From Bacteroides helcogenes P 36-108 (GTDB taxonomy: Bacteria > Bacteroidota > Bacteroidia > Bacteroidales > Bacteroidaceae), in NCBI RefSeq assembly GCF_000186225.1, contig NC_014933.1, forward strand, positions 2,108,001 through 2,172,000: a DNA stretch of 64,000 nt, in the 5' to 3' direction. Below, one piece after another: positions 37,176-45,851 of the stretch. The position numbers were made by a program, and so were the translations under genes. The notes beneath the pieces are model-generated. The model did not search any database. It was not told the DNA's origin and was given only the letters and a program-made list of their open reading frames with translations. Position 1 is the stretch's first letter, and every line of letters begins with the position of its first letter.

Positions 37176-38201
37176 ATGGCTTCAAATCAAGTATTGGCAA
37201 AAAGTATCGGCTTATCTTTTCTTCAAAGTAATAAAAAGATTATTTATGTTTCTCTCCTGATCATTCTCTCCTTTTTCTTGTTTCTGGATTATATTCCCGG
37301 TATGCATGTTTACTCGGCGTGGGTTACTCCTCCGGTGGCGTTGTTTCTGGGACTGGCATTTGCCTTGTTGTGCGGTCAGGCTCATCCTAAGTTCAATAAG
37401 AAAACTTCCAAATATCTGTTACAATATTCTGTGGTAGGTTTAGGTTTCGGCATGAATTTGCAGGCGTCATTGGCTTCCGGCAGAGAAGGAATGGAGTTTA
37501 CTGTCGTTTCCGTGGTAGGGACATTGCTCATCGGTTGGATTATAGGACGTAAATGCTTGAAAGTGGATCGTGACACATCTTACCTTATCAGTTCCGGAAC
37601 CGCCATTTGCGGCGGTAGTGCCATTGCGGCCGTGGGACCGGTATTGAAGGCCAACGACAGTGAAATGTCAGTGGCGCTGGGCACTATTTTTATATTGAAT
37701 GCTATTGCGCTGTTCGTATTTCCGATGGTGGGGCATGCCTTGAACATGAGCCAGCATGAGTTTGGAACTTGGGCGGCCATTGCCATCCATGATACCAGTT
37801 CGGTAGTGGGAGCAGGAGCAGCTTATGGGGAAGAAGCTCTGAAAGTAGCCACCACTATTAAGTTGACTCGCGCATTATGGATTATACCTTTGGCATTTGC
37901 CACCTCTTTTATCTTTAAGAGCAAGGGACAGAAAATCAGTATTCCCTGGTTCATCTTCTTCTTCGTGTTGGCAATGATTTTCAATACCTATGTATTGGAT
38001 GTTTCCGAAACGGGGGCTCTTATCGGGGCAGGCATTAATAACTTTGCTCGCAAAACTCTGACTATTACTCTGTTCTTTATTGGCGCGTCTCTGTCACGTG
38101 ATGTTCTGAAAGCTGTAGGAATAAAACCGCTTATTCAAGGTGTCTTGCTGTGGGTGGTGATCAGCCTGAGTACATTGGCTTATATTTATTGGTGGTCTTG
38201 A
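37176..38201 (+). CDS. YeiH/UPF0324 family membrane transporter (putative sulfate exporter family)
   Basis: This 341-residue protein has about ten membrane helices and the family segments WVTPPVALFLGLAFALLCGQ, SSGTAICGGSAIAAVGPVL and AIHDTSSVVGAGAAYG. I chose the ATG at 37176 (MASNQVLAKS); a TTG at 37122 overlaps the promoter. In E. coli YeiH is next to the LysR regulator YeiE, and the same pairing with a LysR gene occurs here, so control by that regulator is likely. The transported substrate is uncertain; sulfonate/sulfite-related anions have been proposed for relatives. Confidence 0.85.
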   Translation: MASNQVLAKSIGLSFLQSNKKIIYVSLLIILSFFLFLDYIPGMHVYSAWVTPPVALFLGLAFALLCGQAHPKFNKKTSKYLLQYSVVGLGFGMNLQASLASGREGMEFTVVSVVGTLLIGWIIGRKCLKVDRDTSYLISSGTAICGGSAIAAVGPVLKANDSEMSVALGTIFILNAIALFVFPMVGHALNMSQHEFGTWAAIAIHDTSSVVGAGAAYGEEALKVATTIKLTRALWIIPLAFATSFIFKSKGQKISIPWFIFFFVLAMIFNTYVLDVSETGALIGAGINNFARKTLTITLFFIGASLSRDVLKAVGIKPLIQGVLLWVVISLSTLAYIYWWS

Positions 38202-38488
38202 TGCTCACCGAGCACATCTGTTGTACAAAGTATGGGAACTTGGTCTTGTAATGACTCAATTTCCTCATTCGAAGCATATATGAATACGCATCTCGCTATT
38301 GCCGGGGTGCGTATTTCTTTTGTTTTACCGTCCCAATGACGCTTCACTGAAGTAAAAGGAAGGTAAGTCATGATACCCATATCTTCTAATCTTGCTTTAA
38401 TTTTGAGTTCAGCGCGCAAGCTGGTTAATATCATGTACCAGGAACGTTTTTTTTCCAGCCGTTCTTTTATTTGTTGAAAAGCCGTCAT
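38186..38488 (-). CDS. NusG N-terminal-domain protein (UpxY-like), without KOW domain
   Basis: This 100-residue protein carries a NusG N-terminal (NGN) domain of the UpxY type. Matching segments are SWYMILTSLRAELKIKARLEDMG, then MTYLPFTSVKRHWDGK and PAIARCVFIYASNEEIESLQ. UpxY proteins are antiterminators of capsule loci and normally have about 170 residues with a C-terminal KOW domain; here the protein stops after the NGN part. It overlaps the upstream gene by 4 bases (ATGA) and the convergent transporter gene by 16 bases. No polysaccharide genes are near. It is either a stand-alone specialised factor or a truncated copy. Confidence 0.75.
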   Translation of the reverse strand: MTAFQQIKERLEKKRSWYMILTSLRAELKIKARLEDMGIMTYLPFTSVKRHWDGKTKEIRTPAIARCVFIYASNEEIESLQDQVPILCTTDVLGEHQDHQ

Positions 38489-39081
38489 TGATGTACTTGT
38501 GTTACAATAAAATCGAATGTATTGAAAAACTGCGGTTGGTTGCCGACAGATACAGGCAAGATTATAGTGACTGCCGCTTTATTACCTTTGCCGATACTCT
38601 TCTTGTCATATAATTTTAAATTGGCTTTGCTTGTCGAAGAAGGAGCGATGGCGATTGTCTGGCTCAATTCTGATTGACTTTTGATTATTGATGGGGAAGA
38701 AGTCTCTGGAGTATGTGTCTCCCAATAAATGCCCGACACTTGTCCATTTATAATCAACTGTGCATTGGTCCAGTTAATCCGGGCCTCCTCAGAAGCATTG
38801 TTTTTAATGGTTATTTTCCAATGTGTACTGCCGGGGATAAATCGATAAGTTAACCCATCCTTGTTCTGTTCCAGTTTTCCGGCTTGATTGTCATGCCATT
38901 TGAAGGAAATGCGACAGCCGCCATCTGTATATTGGGCGGATAAGCTTGTCGGAAATAAAAGTAACAATATGATTATCAGATTATTTTGTTTCTTGTATTT
39001 CCGATAATCATTGTATATCCATATCAGAAAGGTTAATGCACTAACAGAGAAAGCTATCAGAATAAAAATCAGCAGTGTCAT
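38485..39081 (-). CDS. Membrane-anchored protein of unknown function
   Basis: This 198-residue protein has two hydrophobic segments at the N-terminus (MTLLIFILIAFSVSALTFLIW, and NLIIILLLLFPTSLSAQ). The second looks like a signal sequence with a cleavage-type SAQ. A beta-rich extracytoplasmic domain follows (about 50-198: GGCRISFKWHDNQAGKLEQ, HWKITIKNNASEEARINW). The actual start might be further in, at a leucine/isoleucine-type start before NLIII. I recognise no family. It is coupled by a 4-base overlap to the NGN-domain gene. Confidence 0.65.
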   Translation of the reverse strand: MTLLIFILIAFSVSALTFLIWIYNDYRKYKKQNNLIIILLLLFPTSLSAQYTDGGCRISFKWHDNQAGKLEQNKDGLTYRFIPGSTHWKITIKNNASEEARINWTNAQLIINGQVSGIYWETHTPETSSPSIIKSQSELSQTIAIAPSSTSKANLKLYDKKSIGKGNKAAVTIILPVSVGNQPQFFNTFDFIVTQVHQ

Positions 39082-39239
39082 AATCAGATATTATTTGTTT
39101 GTTTATTATGAATACGCAGCAAAGTTATCATAAAACGTTTTATAAAACAAATAAATTATGAATAAATGCGATGAGTTTATCAGATGAATTGTTGTTCTAT
39201 AATCTTTCATGCTGAATGATTATGTGTACCTTCATACAA

Positions 39240-39584
39240 ATGGAAAAGAGTAATATATATATTGGCGAGATTATAAAGGACGTGATGATTGAAAGGCAGG
39301 TGACGAAAGCGGAACTTGCACGGAGACTGAATGTTAAGCCTCAAAGCGTTGACTATATGTTGACTCGGAAAAGCATTGATACAGATACGTTGTATAATGT
39401 GTCAAAGGCATTGGATTATGATTTTGCTCTGTTGTATTCTATTCATCGCGAACAGACAAATTTTGATGAAAAGGAGCAGGAATACAGGCTTTCTTCTGCT
39501 AAAGTGCTGGTGGAGTTGGAATTGAAACCGGAAGATATTGTAAAATTGAATCTCAAAAGAAGAATCGCGGATATATTGAAGTAA
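39240..39584 (+). CDS. XRE-family helix-turn-helix regulator
   Basis: This 114-residue protein (from MEKSNIYIGEI) has one HTH domain at about residues 12-65 (VTKAELARRLNVKPQSVDYML) and a C-terminal helical tail. I prefer the ATG at 39240 to the one at 39216. It is divergent from the membrane protein/NGN gene pair, so it may regulate that pair or itself. Confidence 0.82.
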   Translation: MEKSNIYIGEIIKDVMIERQVTKAELARRLNVKPQSVDYMLTRKSIDTDTLYNVSKALDYDFALLYSIHREQTNFDEKEQEYRLSSAKVLVELELKPEDIVKLNLKRRIADILK

Positions 39585-39710
39585 ATGTAAAACTCTGAAA
39601 AATATTATCCATATTCTGTCCTTTCTTATTTTTTTCTTTCTTGTCGCGTAACAAAATCCTTTTTTTGACGTCTAAAGTGTATAAACAGAAATATAGAATT
39701 AATAGGGCCC

Positions 39711-40217
39711 ATGGACGTTGAAAGTTTTAAGAAAGAGTTTCTGCCATATCATCACAAGCTGTACTGCATAGCCTGTAAGCTATTGGAGAATACGGCTGAC
39801 GCTGAAGATCTGGTACAGGAGGCTTATCTGAAGCTGTGGGACAAAAGAGAGGGATTGACGGTAATCAGCAATCCTGAAGCTTTCAGCGTTACTTTGGTGA
39901 AGAACATGTGCTTTGATCTGCTTCGTTCCGGGAAATATACATTGAGTAAACAAGTGGTGGAGCTGAAGGAAGTGCATGATGTTTCTTCCACTGATAATCT
40001 GGAGGCGCGTGATGAAGTGCGGCAAGTGAAAAATATTATCTCTCATCTGCCTGAGCAACAACGGTGTATTGTAACATTGAGGGATGTGAAAGGTTGTTCT
40101 TATGAAGAAATAGAACAGATCACAGGATTGAATGCAACAAATGTCCGTGTACTGTTGTCCCGGGCAAGAAAAAGGATACGTGAGGAATTTAATAAATGGA
40201 ATAACTATGAAGGTTGA
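39711..40217 (+). CDS. ECF-type RNA polymerase sigma factor
   Basis: This 168-residue sigma-70 family protein has region 2 (ENTADAEDLVQEAYLKLWDKR) and region 4 (LPEQQRCIVTLRDVKGCSYEEIEQITGLN, then VRVLLSRARKRIRE). It overlaps the start of the next gene by 11 bases, so the two are translationally coupled. That gene is a membrane protein, the usual arrangement for a sigma factor and its anti-sigma factor. Confidence 0.92.
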   Translation: MDVESFKKEFLPYHHKLYCIACKLLENTADAEDLVQEAYLKLWDKREGLTVISNPEAFSVTLVKNMCFDLLRSGKYTLSKQVVELKEVHDVSSTDNLEARDEVRQVKNIISHLPEQQRCIVTLRDVKGCSYEEIEQITGLNATNVRVLLSRARKRIREEFNKWNNYEG

Positions 40218-40737
40218 GGAAATAGAAAGATTGCTTGCTGAGTTTTACAATGGGAACACGGACGAGCAGGAGGAGGAATTGCTGAAGGAGGCTTTCAAGA
40301 CAGAAGAAGTGCCCGGATACTTGCAGAAAGACAAGAAGCTTTTTCTATGCCTTTTTAGTCCTGAAGATGTGGAGGAAGACAGTGTGTCCGGTGAGTTGGA
40401 GGATAAATTGAGTAGATTGATTGAAAGAAAAGCCGAAGAAGAACAATCTTTCTTCCGTCGTAACAAGGCGCGGCGCAATTGGCGCTGGATAGGGGGGGTA
40501 GCAGCTACAGTTATGCTTTTGCTGGGAGTTGGCTATGCCATCTCAAATAGAGGAGAATACATGCGGCCACCCACTCCTCAAGATACTTTTTCTGATCCGG
40601 AAGCCGCATATAAAGTGCTACAAGCTACATTGATAGAGGTTTCTACGAATCTGAATAAAGGGATTAAGCAAGTGGAGGCAACTCAGAAAGATGTGTCAAT
40701 GGCGAATCAGGAAGTGAGAAATGAAATTCAAAGATAA
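40207..40737 (+). CDS. Single-pass membrane protein, putative anti-sigma factor
   Basis: This 176-residue protein begins MKVEEIERLLAEFYNGNTDEQ. It has an acidic cytoplasmic N-terminal half, one membrane helix (RWIGGVAATVMLLLGVGYAI) at about 97-116 and a short helical periplasmic part (YKVLQATLIEVSTNLNKGIK). Size, topology and overlap with the ECF sigma gene indicate an anti-sigma role. I do not see a FecR or zinc-finger ZAS signature, so this is inference from context. Confidence 0.75.
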   Translation: MKVEEIERLLAEFYNGNTDEQEEELLKEAFKTEEVPGYLQKDKKLFLCLFSPEDVEEDSVSGELEDKLSRLIERKAEEEQSFFRRNKARRNWRWIGGVAATVMLLLGVGYAISNRGEYMRPPTPQDTFSDPEAAYKVLQATLIEVSTNLNKGIKQVEATQKDVSMANQEVRNEIQR

Positions 40738-40743
40738 TATACA

Positions 40744-41409
40744 ATGAAAACAAGCAGAATGATTTTAGCAGGCATATTGTTGATGCTGCCTTTACTGTGC
40801 CAGGCACAGAAGAACCTATTCAACAAGTATGGAGATATGAAAGGGGTATCCTCGGTTTATATATCCAGGGCGATGATAGAAACGAACTCTAATCTCTTTA
40901 CTAAGGATATTTATATTGGAAAGGTGTCCGGACAGTTGAATTCTGTTCAGGTAATTTCTACAATGGATAATAATGTGAAGAAAGAGATGCGTAAAGACCT
41001 TCGTTCTTTGGTACAGTCGTCCAAATATGAACTCTTGATGAAGCAGAAAGGAGTAGTCTCCAGTTCAGAGTTTTATATGAGCCGTAAAGGGGATAAAGTG
41101 AAGGAACTTATTATGATTGTAGATGGTGCGGCAACTTTGAAATTTGTATATCTGGAGGGTGATATGACCCTAAAGGATATCCAGAATATAATGATGTATC
41201 AGAATACAAGCTGGAACGGTAGTGTGTTTAATGTGCAGATTGCCGGACTTGATTTGGCGGATGTGAATATCAGTAATAAGAATTGGTTGAAAGGCTTGGG
41301 GGATTTGGAGGCTTTAAAGGACTTGGAGGGCTTGAAGAGTCTGAAGGAATTGAAGAATCTGAAAGATTTGAAGAATATAGAAGGCTTGACAGTGATAGAA
41401 TTGGAGTGA
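40744..41409 (+). CDS. DUF4252 secreted protein
   Basis: This 221-residue protein has a signal peptide (MILAGILLMLPLLCQAQ) and the DUF4252 domain (about 25-150: GVSSVYISRAMIETNS, LMKQKGVVSSSEFYMSRKGD). A C-terminal low-complexity tail is built from a repeating LKxLxxL pattern (about residues 183-217). It follows the putative anti-sigma gene by 6 bases, so it is likely a target or sensor of the sigma/anti-sigma pair. Confidence 0.82.
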   Translation: MKTSRMILAGILLMLPLLCQAQKNLFNKYGDMKGVSSVYISRAMIETNSNLFTKDIYIGKVSGQLNSVQVISTMDNNVKKEMRKDLRSLVQSSKYELLMKQKGVVSSSEFYMSRKGDKVKELIMIVDGAATLKFVYLEGDMTLKDIQNIMMYQNTSWNGSVFNVQIAGLDLADVNISNKNWLKGLGDLEALKDLEGLKSLKELKNLKDLKNIEGLTVIELE

Positions 41410-41417
41410 CGAGGCTT

Positions 41418-41473
41418 ATATAACGAATAGAAAGGGGAAGATTATTGAATCTTCCCCTTTCTATTCGTTATAT
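41418..41473. terminator. 26-bp perfect hairpin between DUF4252 gene and recA
   Basis: The arms at 41418-41443 and 41448-41473 are perfectly complementary around a 4-base loop and include AAAGGGGAAGA / TCTTCCCCTTT. It serves as the convergent terminator, although it lacks a long T run. Confidence 0.85.
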
Positions 41474-41484
41474 CTATTTGATTA

Positions 41485-42522
41485 TTAATCTTTCTTATTC
41501 AGCGCATCAAAGATAAGACCTTCCAGTTCTTCCGCCAGTTCCGGGTTGTCAAGAATCACTTGTTTTGCAGCATCACGTCCTTGGGCGATTTTGGTGTCGT
41601 TGTAGCTGAACCAGGAGCCACTTTTCTTGATGATGCCCAAATCCGCACCCAAATCGATGATTTCACCGGCACGAGAGATACCTTCACCGAACATGATGTC
41701 GAATTCTGCTCTGCGGAATGGGGGAGCCACTTTATTCTTCACTACCTTCACCTTGGTTTGTTTGCCTATGACCTCTTCACCATTCTTGATGGCTTGGCCA
41801 CCGCGGATATCGAGGCGTACAGATGCATAGAATTTCAATGCATTACCGCCGGTTGTTGTTTCAGGGTTGCCGAACATGACACCGATCTTTTCGCGCAACT
41901 GGTTGATGAAGACGCATGTGGTGCGTGTCTTGCTGACAGCAGACGTCAGTTTGCGCAAGGCCTGTGACATGAGCCGGGCTTGCAATCCTACTTTGTTGTC
42001 ACCCATATCTCCTTCGATTTCAGCTTTCGGAGTCAATGCTGCCACAGAGTCCACTACGATAATGTCAATGGCAGAAGAACGTATTAACTGCTCGGCTATT
42101 TCCAATGCCTGTTCGCCGTTGTCGGGTTGTGAGATCAGCAGGTTATCCACATCCACGCCAAGTTTGGAAGCATAGAAACGGTCAAAAGCATGTTCCGCAT
42201 CGATGAATGCGGCAATTCCGCCCGCCTTTTGTGCTTCGGCTATGGCATGGATTGCCAGAGTTGTTTTACCGGAAGATTCCGGACCATAGATTTCGATGAT
42301 GCGTCCGCGTGGATATCCTCCCACACCCAAGGCGACATTCAGTCCGATGGAGCCGGTGGGGATCACTTCTATTTGTTCGATGTTCTCATCGCCCATTTTC
42401 ATGATAGAACCTTTGCCAAAGCTCTTTTCTATCTTGTCCATGGCAGCTTGTAGAGCTTTCAGTTTTTCGCCTGATGCCATGTTGTTTCCATTTTCAAAAT
42501 TAAGTTCGTCTTTTTTTGCCAT
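41485..42522 (-). CDS. recA: Recombinase RecA
   Basis: This 345-residue recombinase has Walker [10 protein letters not shown] (about residue 72), [32 protein letters not shown] and the L2 region ([22 protein letters not shown]). It follows bcp by 32 bases on the same strand. The order carboxy(nor)spermidine dehydrogenase-bcp-recA suggests one transcript. I saw no LexA-type box in the gap. Confidence 0.98.
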   Translation of the reverse strand: MAKKDELNFENGNNMASGEKLKALQAAMDKIEKSFGKGSIMKMGDENIEQIEVIPTGSIGLNVALGVGGYPRGRIIEIYGPESSGKTTLAIHAIAEAQKAGGIAAFIDAEHAFDRFYASKLGVDVDNLLISQPDNGEQALEIAEQLIRSSAIDIIVVDSVAALTPKAEIEGDMGDNKVGLQARLMSQALRKLTSAVSKTRTTCVFINQLREKIGVMFGNPETTTGGNALKFYASVRLDIRGGQAIKNGEEVIGKQTKVKVVKNKVAPPFRRAEFDIMFGEGISRAGEIIDLGADLGIIKKSGSWFSYNDTKIAQGRDAAKQVILDNPELAEELEGLIFDALNKKD

Positions 42523-42554
42523 CTTAATTGGTCATTAGTTATTGATGATTACCG

Positions 42555-43001
42555 TCACAAGATTTGTGCGGCGTGCTCTTTGGTCTTTACTTCCTTGGGG
42601 GCAATGATGCGCTCAATCACTCCTTCTTCATTGATAATGAAGGTTGTGCGGAAGGTTCCCATATATTTACGTCCATACATGCTTTTTTCTCCCCACACAC
42701 CAAACTGTTCTACAAGTTTCTTGTCGGTGTCCGCAATCAAGGTAAAGGGGAGATTGTTTTTTTCAATAAACTTCTGGTGTGACTTCTCGTTGTCCACACT
42801 TACACCGATAACTTCGTATCCGGCTTTGCGCAGTTCGGAATAGTTGTCACGTAGGTTGCAAGCTTGTGCGGTGCAACCGGAAGTCATATCTTTGGGATAG
42901 AAATAGAGCACTATCTTCTTTCCTCTATAATCATTCAGGCGAATTTCCTCTCCTTTTTCATTGACACCCAATACTTCAGGTGCTTTGTCTCCAACTTTCA
43001 C
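42555..43001 (-). CDS. bcp: Thioredoxin-dependent thiol peroxidase (bacterioferritin comigratory protein)
   Basis: This 148-residue atypical 2-Cys peroxiredoxin carries the peroxidatic and resolving cysteines in DMTSGCTAQACNLRD. It detoxifies peroxides in the cytoplasm. Its position directly before recA would couple peroxide defence with DNA repair. Confidence 0.95.
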   Translation of the reverse strand: MKVGDKAPEVLGVNEKGEEIRLNDYRGKKIVLYFYPKDMTSGCTAQACNLRDNYSELRKAGYEVIGVSVDNEKSHQKFIEKNNLPFTLIADTDKKLVEQFGVWGEKSMYGRKYMGTFRTTFIINEEGVIERIIAPKEVKTKEHAAQIL

Positions 43002-43079
43002 GTTTATCCAGTATTTAGAGGCCGGCAGTCGTTGCGCAGTAGAAAGATTGGCACAGGCTGTCGGCCGTTGATTGCTAAT

Positions 43080-44273
43080 TTAAACTTCCAAATCTCCGTC
43101 AATTACTTCGTGCCAAGGTAAGCCTTGTTTGTTGAGTTGTTCCATGAACGGGTCAGGATTAAACTCTTCTACATTCCATACACCCGGTTTTTTCCAGAGG
43201 CCTTTGAGGAACATCATGGCCCCGATCATTGCAGGAACACCTGTGGTATAGCTTACTCCTTGCATGCCGGTTTCTTTATAGGCTTCCTGATGGCTGCAAT
43301 TGTTATATACATAGTAGGTACGTTCTTTTCCGTCCTTCAACCCACGAATACGGCAGCCGATGGAGGTTTCTCCTTCGTAGTTTTCTCCCAAATCCTGCGG
43401 ATTGGGAAGTACGGCTTTTAGGAACTGTAACGGAACAATCTTCATGCCGTTGTATTCTACTTCGTCAATCCGTGCCATGCCGATATTTTGGATGACACGT
43501 AAATGTGTCAGATACTCTTGGCCGAATGTCATCCAGAAGCGTGCGCGTTTAATGGTTGGGAAATTCTTTACAAGAGATTCCAACTCTTCGTGATAAAGCA
43601 AGTAGGAGTCGCGTGGGCCGATGTTGGGATAGGTCAGATCTTTGTGGATTTCCAGAGGTTTGGTGGTTACCCATTCGCCGTTTTCGTAGTAACGTCCATT
43701 CTGGGTGATTTCGCGGATATTGATTTCAGGATTGAAATTGGTGGCAAATGCTTTGTGGTGATTACCAGCATTGCAATCCACGATATCCAGATATTGTATT
43801 TCGTCAAAGTGATGCTTGGCTGCGTATGCAGTATAAATACCGCTTACGCCCGGATCAAAACCACAGCCCAGGATGGCAGTCAGCCCAGCGTCTTCAAAAC
43901 GTTTCTTGTAGGCCCATTGCCAACTGTATTCAAAGTGGGCTACATCTTTCGGCTCATAATTTGCCGTATCCAAATAGTTTACACCGGCCTTCAGGCAAGC
44001 CTCCATGATGGTGAGATCTTGATAGGGGAGGGCTACGTTTATGACGATTTCAGGTTTGAAGCTATTGAAGAGTGTCACCAGTTCGTCCACGTTGTCTGCA
44101 TTGACTTGGGCGGTTTTGATGTTAGGGTTGCCAATCGCTTTTACAACGGCGTCACATTTGGACTTTGTGCGGCTGGCAATCATGATTTCAGTAAATATGT
44201 CAGGATTCTGAGCCACTTTGTGCGCAACAACGGTACCTACACCGCCTGCACCGATAATAAGAACTTTACCCAT
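43080..44273 (-). CDS. Carboxynorspermidine/carboxyspermidine dehydrogenase (saccharopine dehydrogenase family)
   Basis: This 397-residue enzyme has an N-terminal Rossmann motif (KVLIIGAGGVGTVVAHKV), the family block YLDTANYEPKDVAHFEYSW, LGCGFDPGVSG, and a C-terminal domain with SIGCRIRGLKDGKERTYYVY and SYTTGVPAMIGA. In Bacteroidetes this subgroup condenses aspartate semialdehyde with a diamine to give carboxyspermidine or carboxynorspermidine for polyamine synthesis. A true saccharopine dehydrogenase is less likely. No carboxyspermidine decarboxylase lies next to it. Confidence 0.88.
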   Translation of the reverse strand: MGKVLIIGAGGVGTVVAHKVAQNPDIFTEIMIASRTKSKCDAVVKAIGNPNIKTAQVNADNVDELVTLFNSFKPEIVINVALPYQDLTIMEACLKAGVNYLDTANYEPKDVAHFEYSWQWAYKKRFEDAGLTAILGCGFDPGVSGIYTAYAAKHHFDEIQYLDIVDCNAGNHHKAFATNFNPEINIREITQNGRYYENGEWVTTKPLEIHKDLTYPNIGPRDSYLLYHEELESLVKNFPTIKRARFWMTFGQEYLTHLRVIQNIGMARIDEVEYNGMKIVPLQFLKAVLPNPQDLGENYEGETSIGCRIRGLKDGKERTYYVYNNCSHQEAYKETGMQGVSYTTGVPAMIGAMMFLKGLWKKPGVWNVEEFNPDPFMEQLNKQGLPWHEVIDGDLEV

Positions 44274-44320
44274 TTCTTCTTTTTTACATTATTATATTAG
44301 GTTCATAAAAATATGGAGAG

Positions 44321-44328
44321 CAAATATA
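44321..44328 (-). promoter_or_regulatory. -7 box of the dehydrogenase-bcp-recA operon
   Basis: The minus strand reads TATATTTG, a perfect TAnnTTTG, 47 bases before the start codon. The -33 region is weak. Confidence 0.55.
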
Positions 44329-44437
44329 AGAGTTAATTCTTAGATAAGCATTAAAATCCTGCTAAATACTTCGTATGAAATGCATTTTGCCGTTACGAAA
44401 ACCTTTGCCATAACTACCTTAACTCGTTTTTTTCATA

Positions 44438-44445
44438 TATCTTTG
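44438..44445 (+). promoter_or_regulatory. -7 box of the META-domain gene
   Basis: TATCTTTG matches TAnnTTTG, 32 bases before the start codon, divergent from the dehydrogenase promoter. Confidence 0.55.
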
Positions 44446-44477
44446 CACCGTAGATTTAACTTAAACAATAAGTAGAT

Positions 44478-45269
44478 ATGAAAAAGGTATTTGTTTCTTT
44501 TTGCATGGCAGGCATATTGGTAGGCTTGTCGTCTTGCGGTTCAACCAAGAATGCGGCTACTCTTCCTTCCATTAGTGGCGAGTGGAATATAATAGAAATC
44601 AATGGTGTGGTTGTGGTTCCTGCCCCGGATCAGGAGTTTCCTTTTATCGGTTTTGATACGAAGAACGGAAAAGTTTATGGTAATAGCGGATGTAACCGTA
44701 TGATGGGATCGTTCGATGTAAATTCCAAGCCCGGCACAATCAGCTTGGGAGCTCTGGGTAGTACCCGTATGGCATGTCCTGATATGACTGTCGAACAGAA
44801 TGTTTTGTCTGCCTTGTCGCAGGTAAAGAAGTATAAGAAGCTGGGAAGGGACAACATGGCTCTGTGCGGACCGTCCAACCGTCCCATCCTTGTTTTACAA
44901 AGGAAAGAAGCCACAGTTAAGTTGGCTGATCTGGCAGGTAAATGGATGATTGGCGAGGTTGCCGGAGAAGCAGTTCCCGAAGCATTGGAAAGCCAGCCGT
45001 TCATCGAATTCAATATTGCTGAAAAAAGGTTGAATGGAAATGCCGGTTGCAACATAATTAATGGCACTTTCCGTATCGAAGAAGAAAGCGCGGCGTCCAT
45101 TTCTTTTCTGCAGGTTGTCAGCACAATGATGGCGTGTCCCGATCAGGCAATGGAAGGACGTGTGCTGAAAGCTTTGAATGCTGTTCGTTCTTTTGGCAGA
45201 TTGACTGGTGGGGGCATCGGATTTTATGATGCGGATAATAATCTGGTAATGGTGTTGCTAAGGAAGTGA
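44478..45269 (+). CDS. Lipoprotein with two META (HslJ-like) domains
   Basis: This 263-residue lipoprotein (GILVGLSSCGST) holds two tandem META/DUF306 domains at about residues 30-135 and 145-262. Each shows the pattern G-x-W, PFIGFDT/PFIEFNI, NSGCNRMMGSF/NAGCNIINGTF and TRMACPD/TMMACPD. In E. coli, HslJ is a heat-inducible outer-membrane-associated protein linked to novobiocin resistance. The function here is unknown, probably in the envelope. Its stop is only 6 bases from the convergent Crp-family gene. Confidence 0.9.
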   Translation: MKKVFVSFCMAGILVGLSSCGSTKNAATLPSISGEWNIIEINGVVVVPAPDQEFPFIGFDTKNGKVYGNSGCNRMMGSFDVNSKPGTISLGALGSTRMACPDMTVEQNVLSALSQVKKYKKLGRDNMALCGPSNRPILVLQRKEATVKLADLAGKWMIGEVAGEAVPEALESQPFIEFNIAEKRLNGNAGCNIINGTFRIEEESAASISFLQVVSTMMACPDQAMEGRVLKALNAVRSFGRLTGGGIGFYDADNNLVMVLLRK

Positions 45270-45275
45270 CAAACG

Positions 45276-45851
45276 TTACTTCTTCTTTAGCCCTGCCCGG
45301 ATGCGGCTCAAAGATTGCGGTGTGATGTATAGATAGGATGCCAGATGTTTGAGAGGCACATCTTGCAGCAGTTCCGGGTTATCCTCCATCAATGCCAGAT
45401 ACCTTTCTTTGGCCGTGGGAGGAGTGCCGTAGGCTACTGAAGCCATATCGACGGATAAGATTTCATGTTCAAAAATCTTTCTGCCAAAGTTTGCCATGTC
45501 TATGGATTTGGAAAAAAGTGTTTCCAGATCAGACTTGGATATGCGGTAGGCTATGCTGTCATTTATGGATTCTATGTTGATCGGTGAAGCTTCTCCGTCC
45601 ACATAGCCCCATGAAGAAAAAGCGGTATCTCCCGGACCGGCGAACCATAAGGAATTCTCCGTCCCATCTTTTAGATAATAAGCCCGCCATATCCCTCGCT
45701 TCAGGAGATAGAAATTCGTGTTTCGTTCTCCTTCTTTGACGATGGATGTTCCCTTGGCGAAGTGGATTTCTGTCATGTATGATAGAAGTTCGGATAAACT
45801 TTTCTCAGGAAGCCTATATTTTTTGCAGAATTTCTTGATCATTATTTCCAT
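45276..45851 (-). CDS. Crp/Fnr-family regulator
   Basis: This 191-residue protein has an N-terminal cyclic-nucleotide-binding fold (IHFAKGTSIVKEGERNTNFYLLKRGIWRAYY) and a C-terminal HTH (LKHLASYLYITPQSLSRIRAGLKKK) that is shorter than in Crp. This matches the Bacteroidetes branch in which ligand binding is not established. Its 5' end overlaps the MATE gene by 38 bases (29 if the second ATG at 45842 is used), so it is co-transcribed with the pump and may control it. Confidence 0.88.
   Translation of the reverse strand: MEIMIKKFCKKYRLPEKSLSELLSYMTEIHFAKGTSIVKEGERNTNFYLLKRGIWRAYYLKDGTENSLWFAGPGDTAFSSWGYVDGEASPINIESINDSIAYRISKSDLETLFSKSIDMANFGRKIFEHEILSVDMASVAYGTPPTAKERYLALMEDNPELLQDVPLKHLASYLYITPQSLSRIRAGLKKK

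Noticed and set aside
41485..44273. Possibility that the saccharopine-dehydrogenase-family gene makes lysine via saccharopine
   Set aside because: The family block pattern and the Bacteroidetes context favour carboxy(nor)spermidine dehydrogenase; no partner genes of the saccharopine route are nearby.
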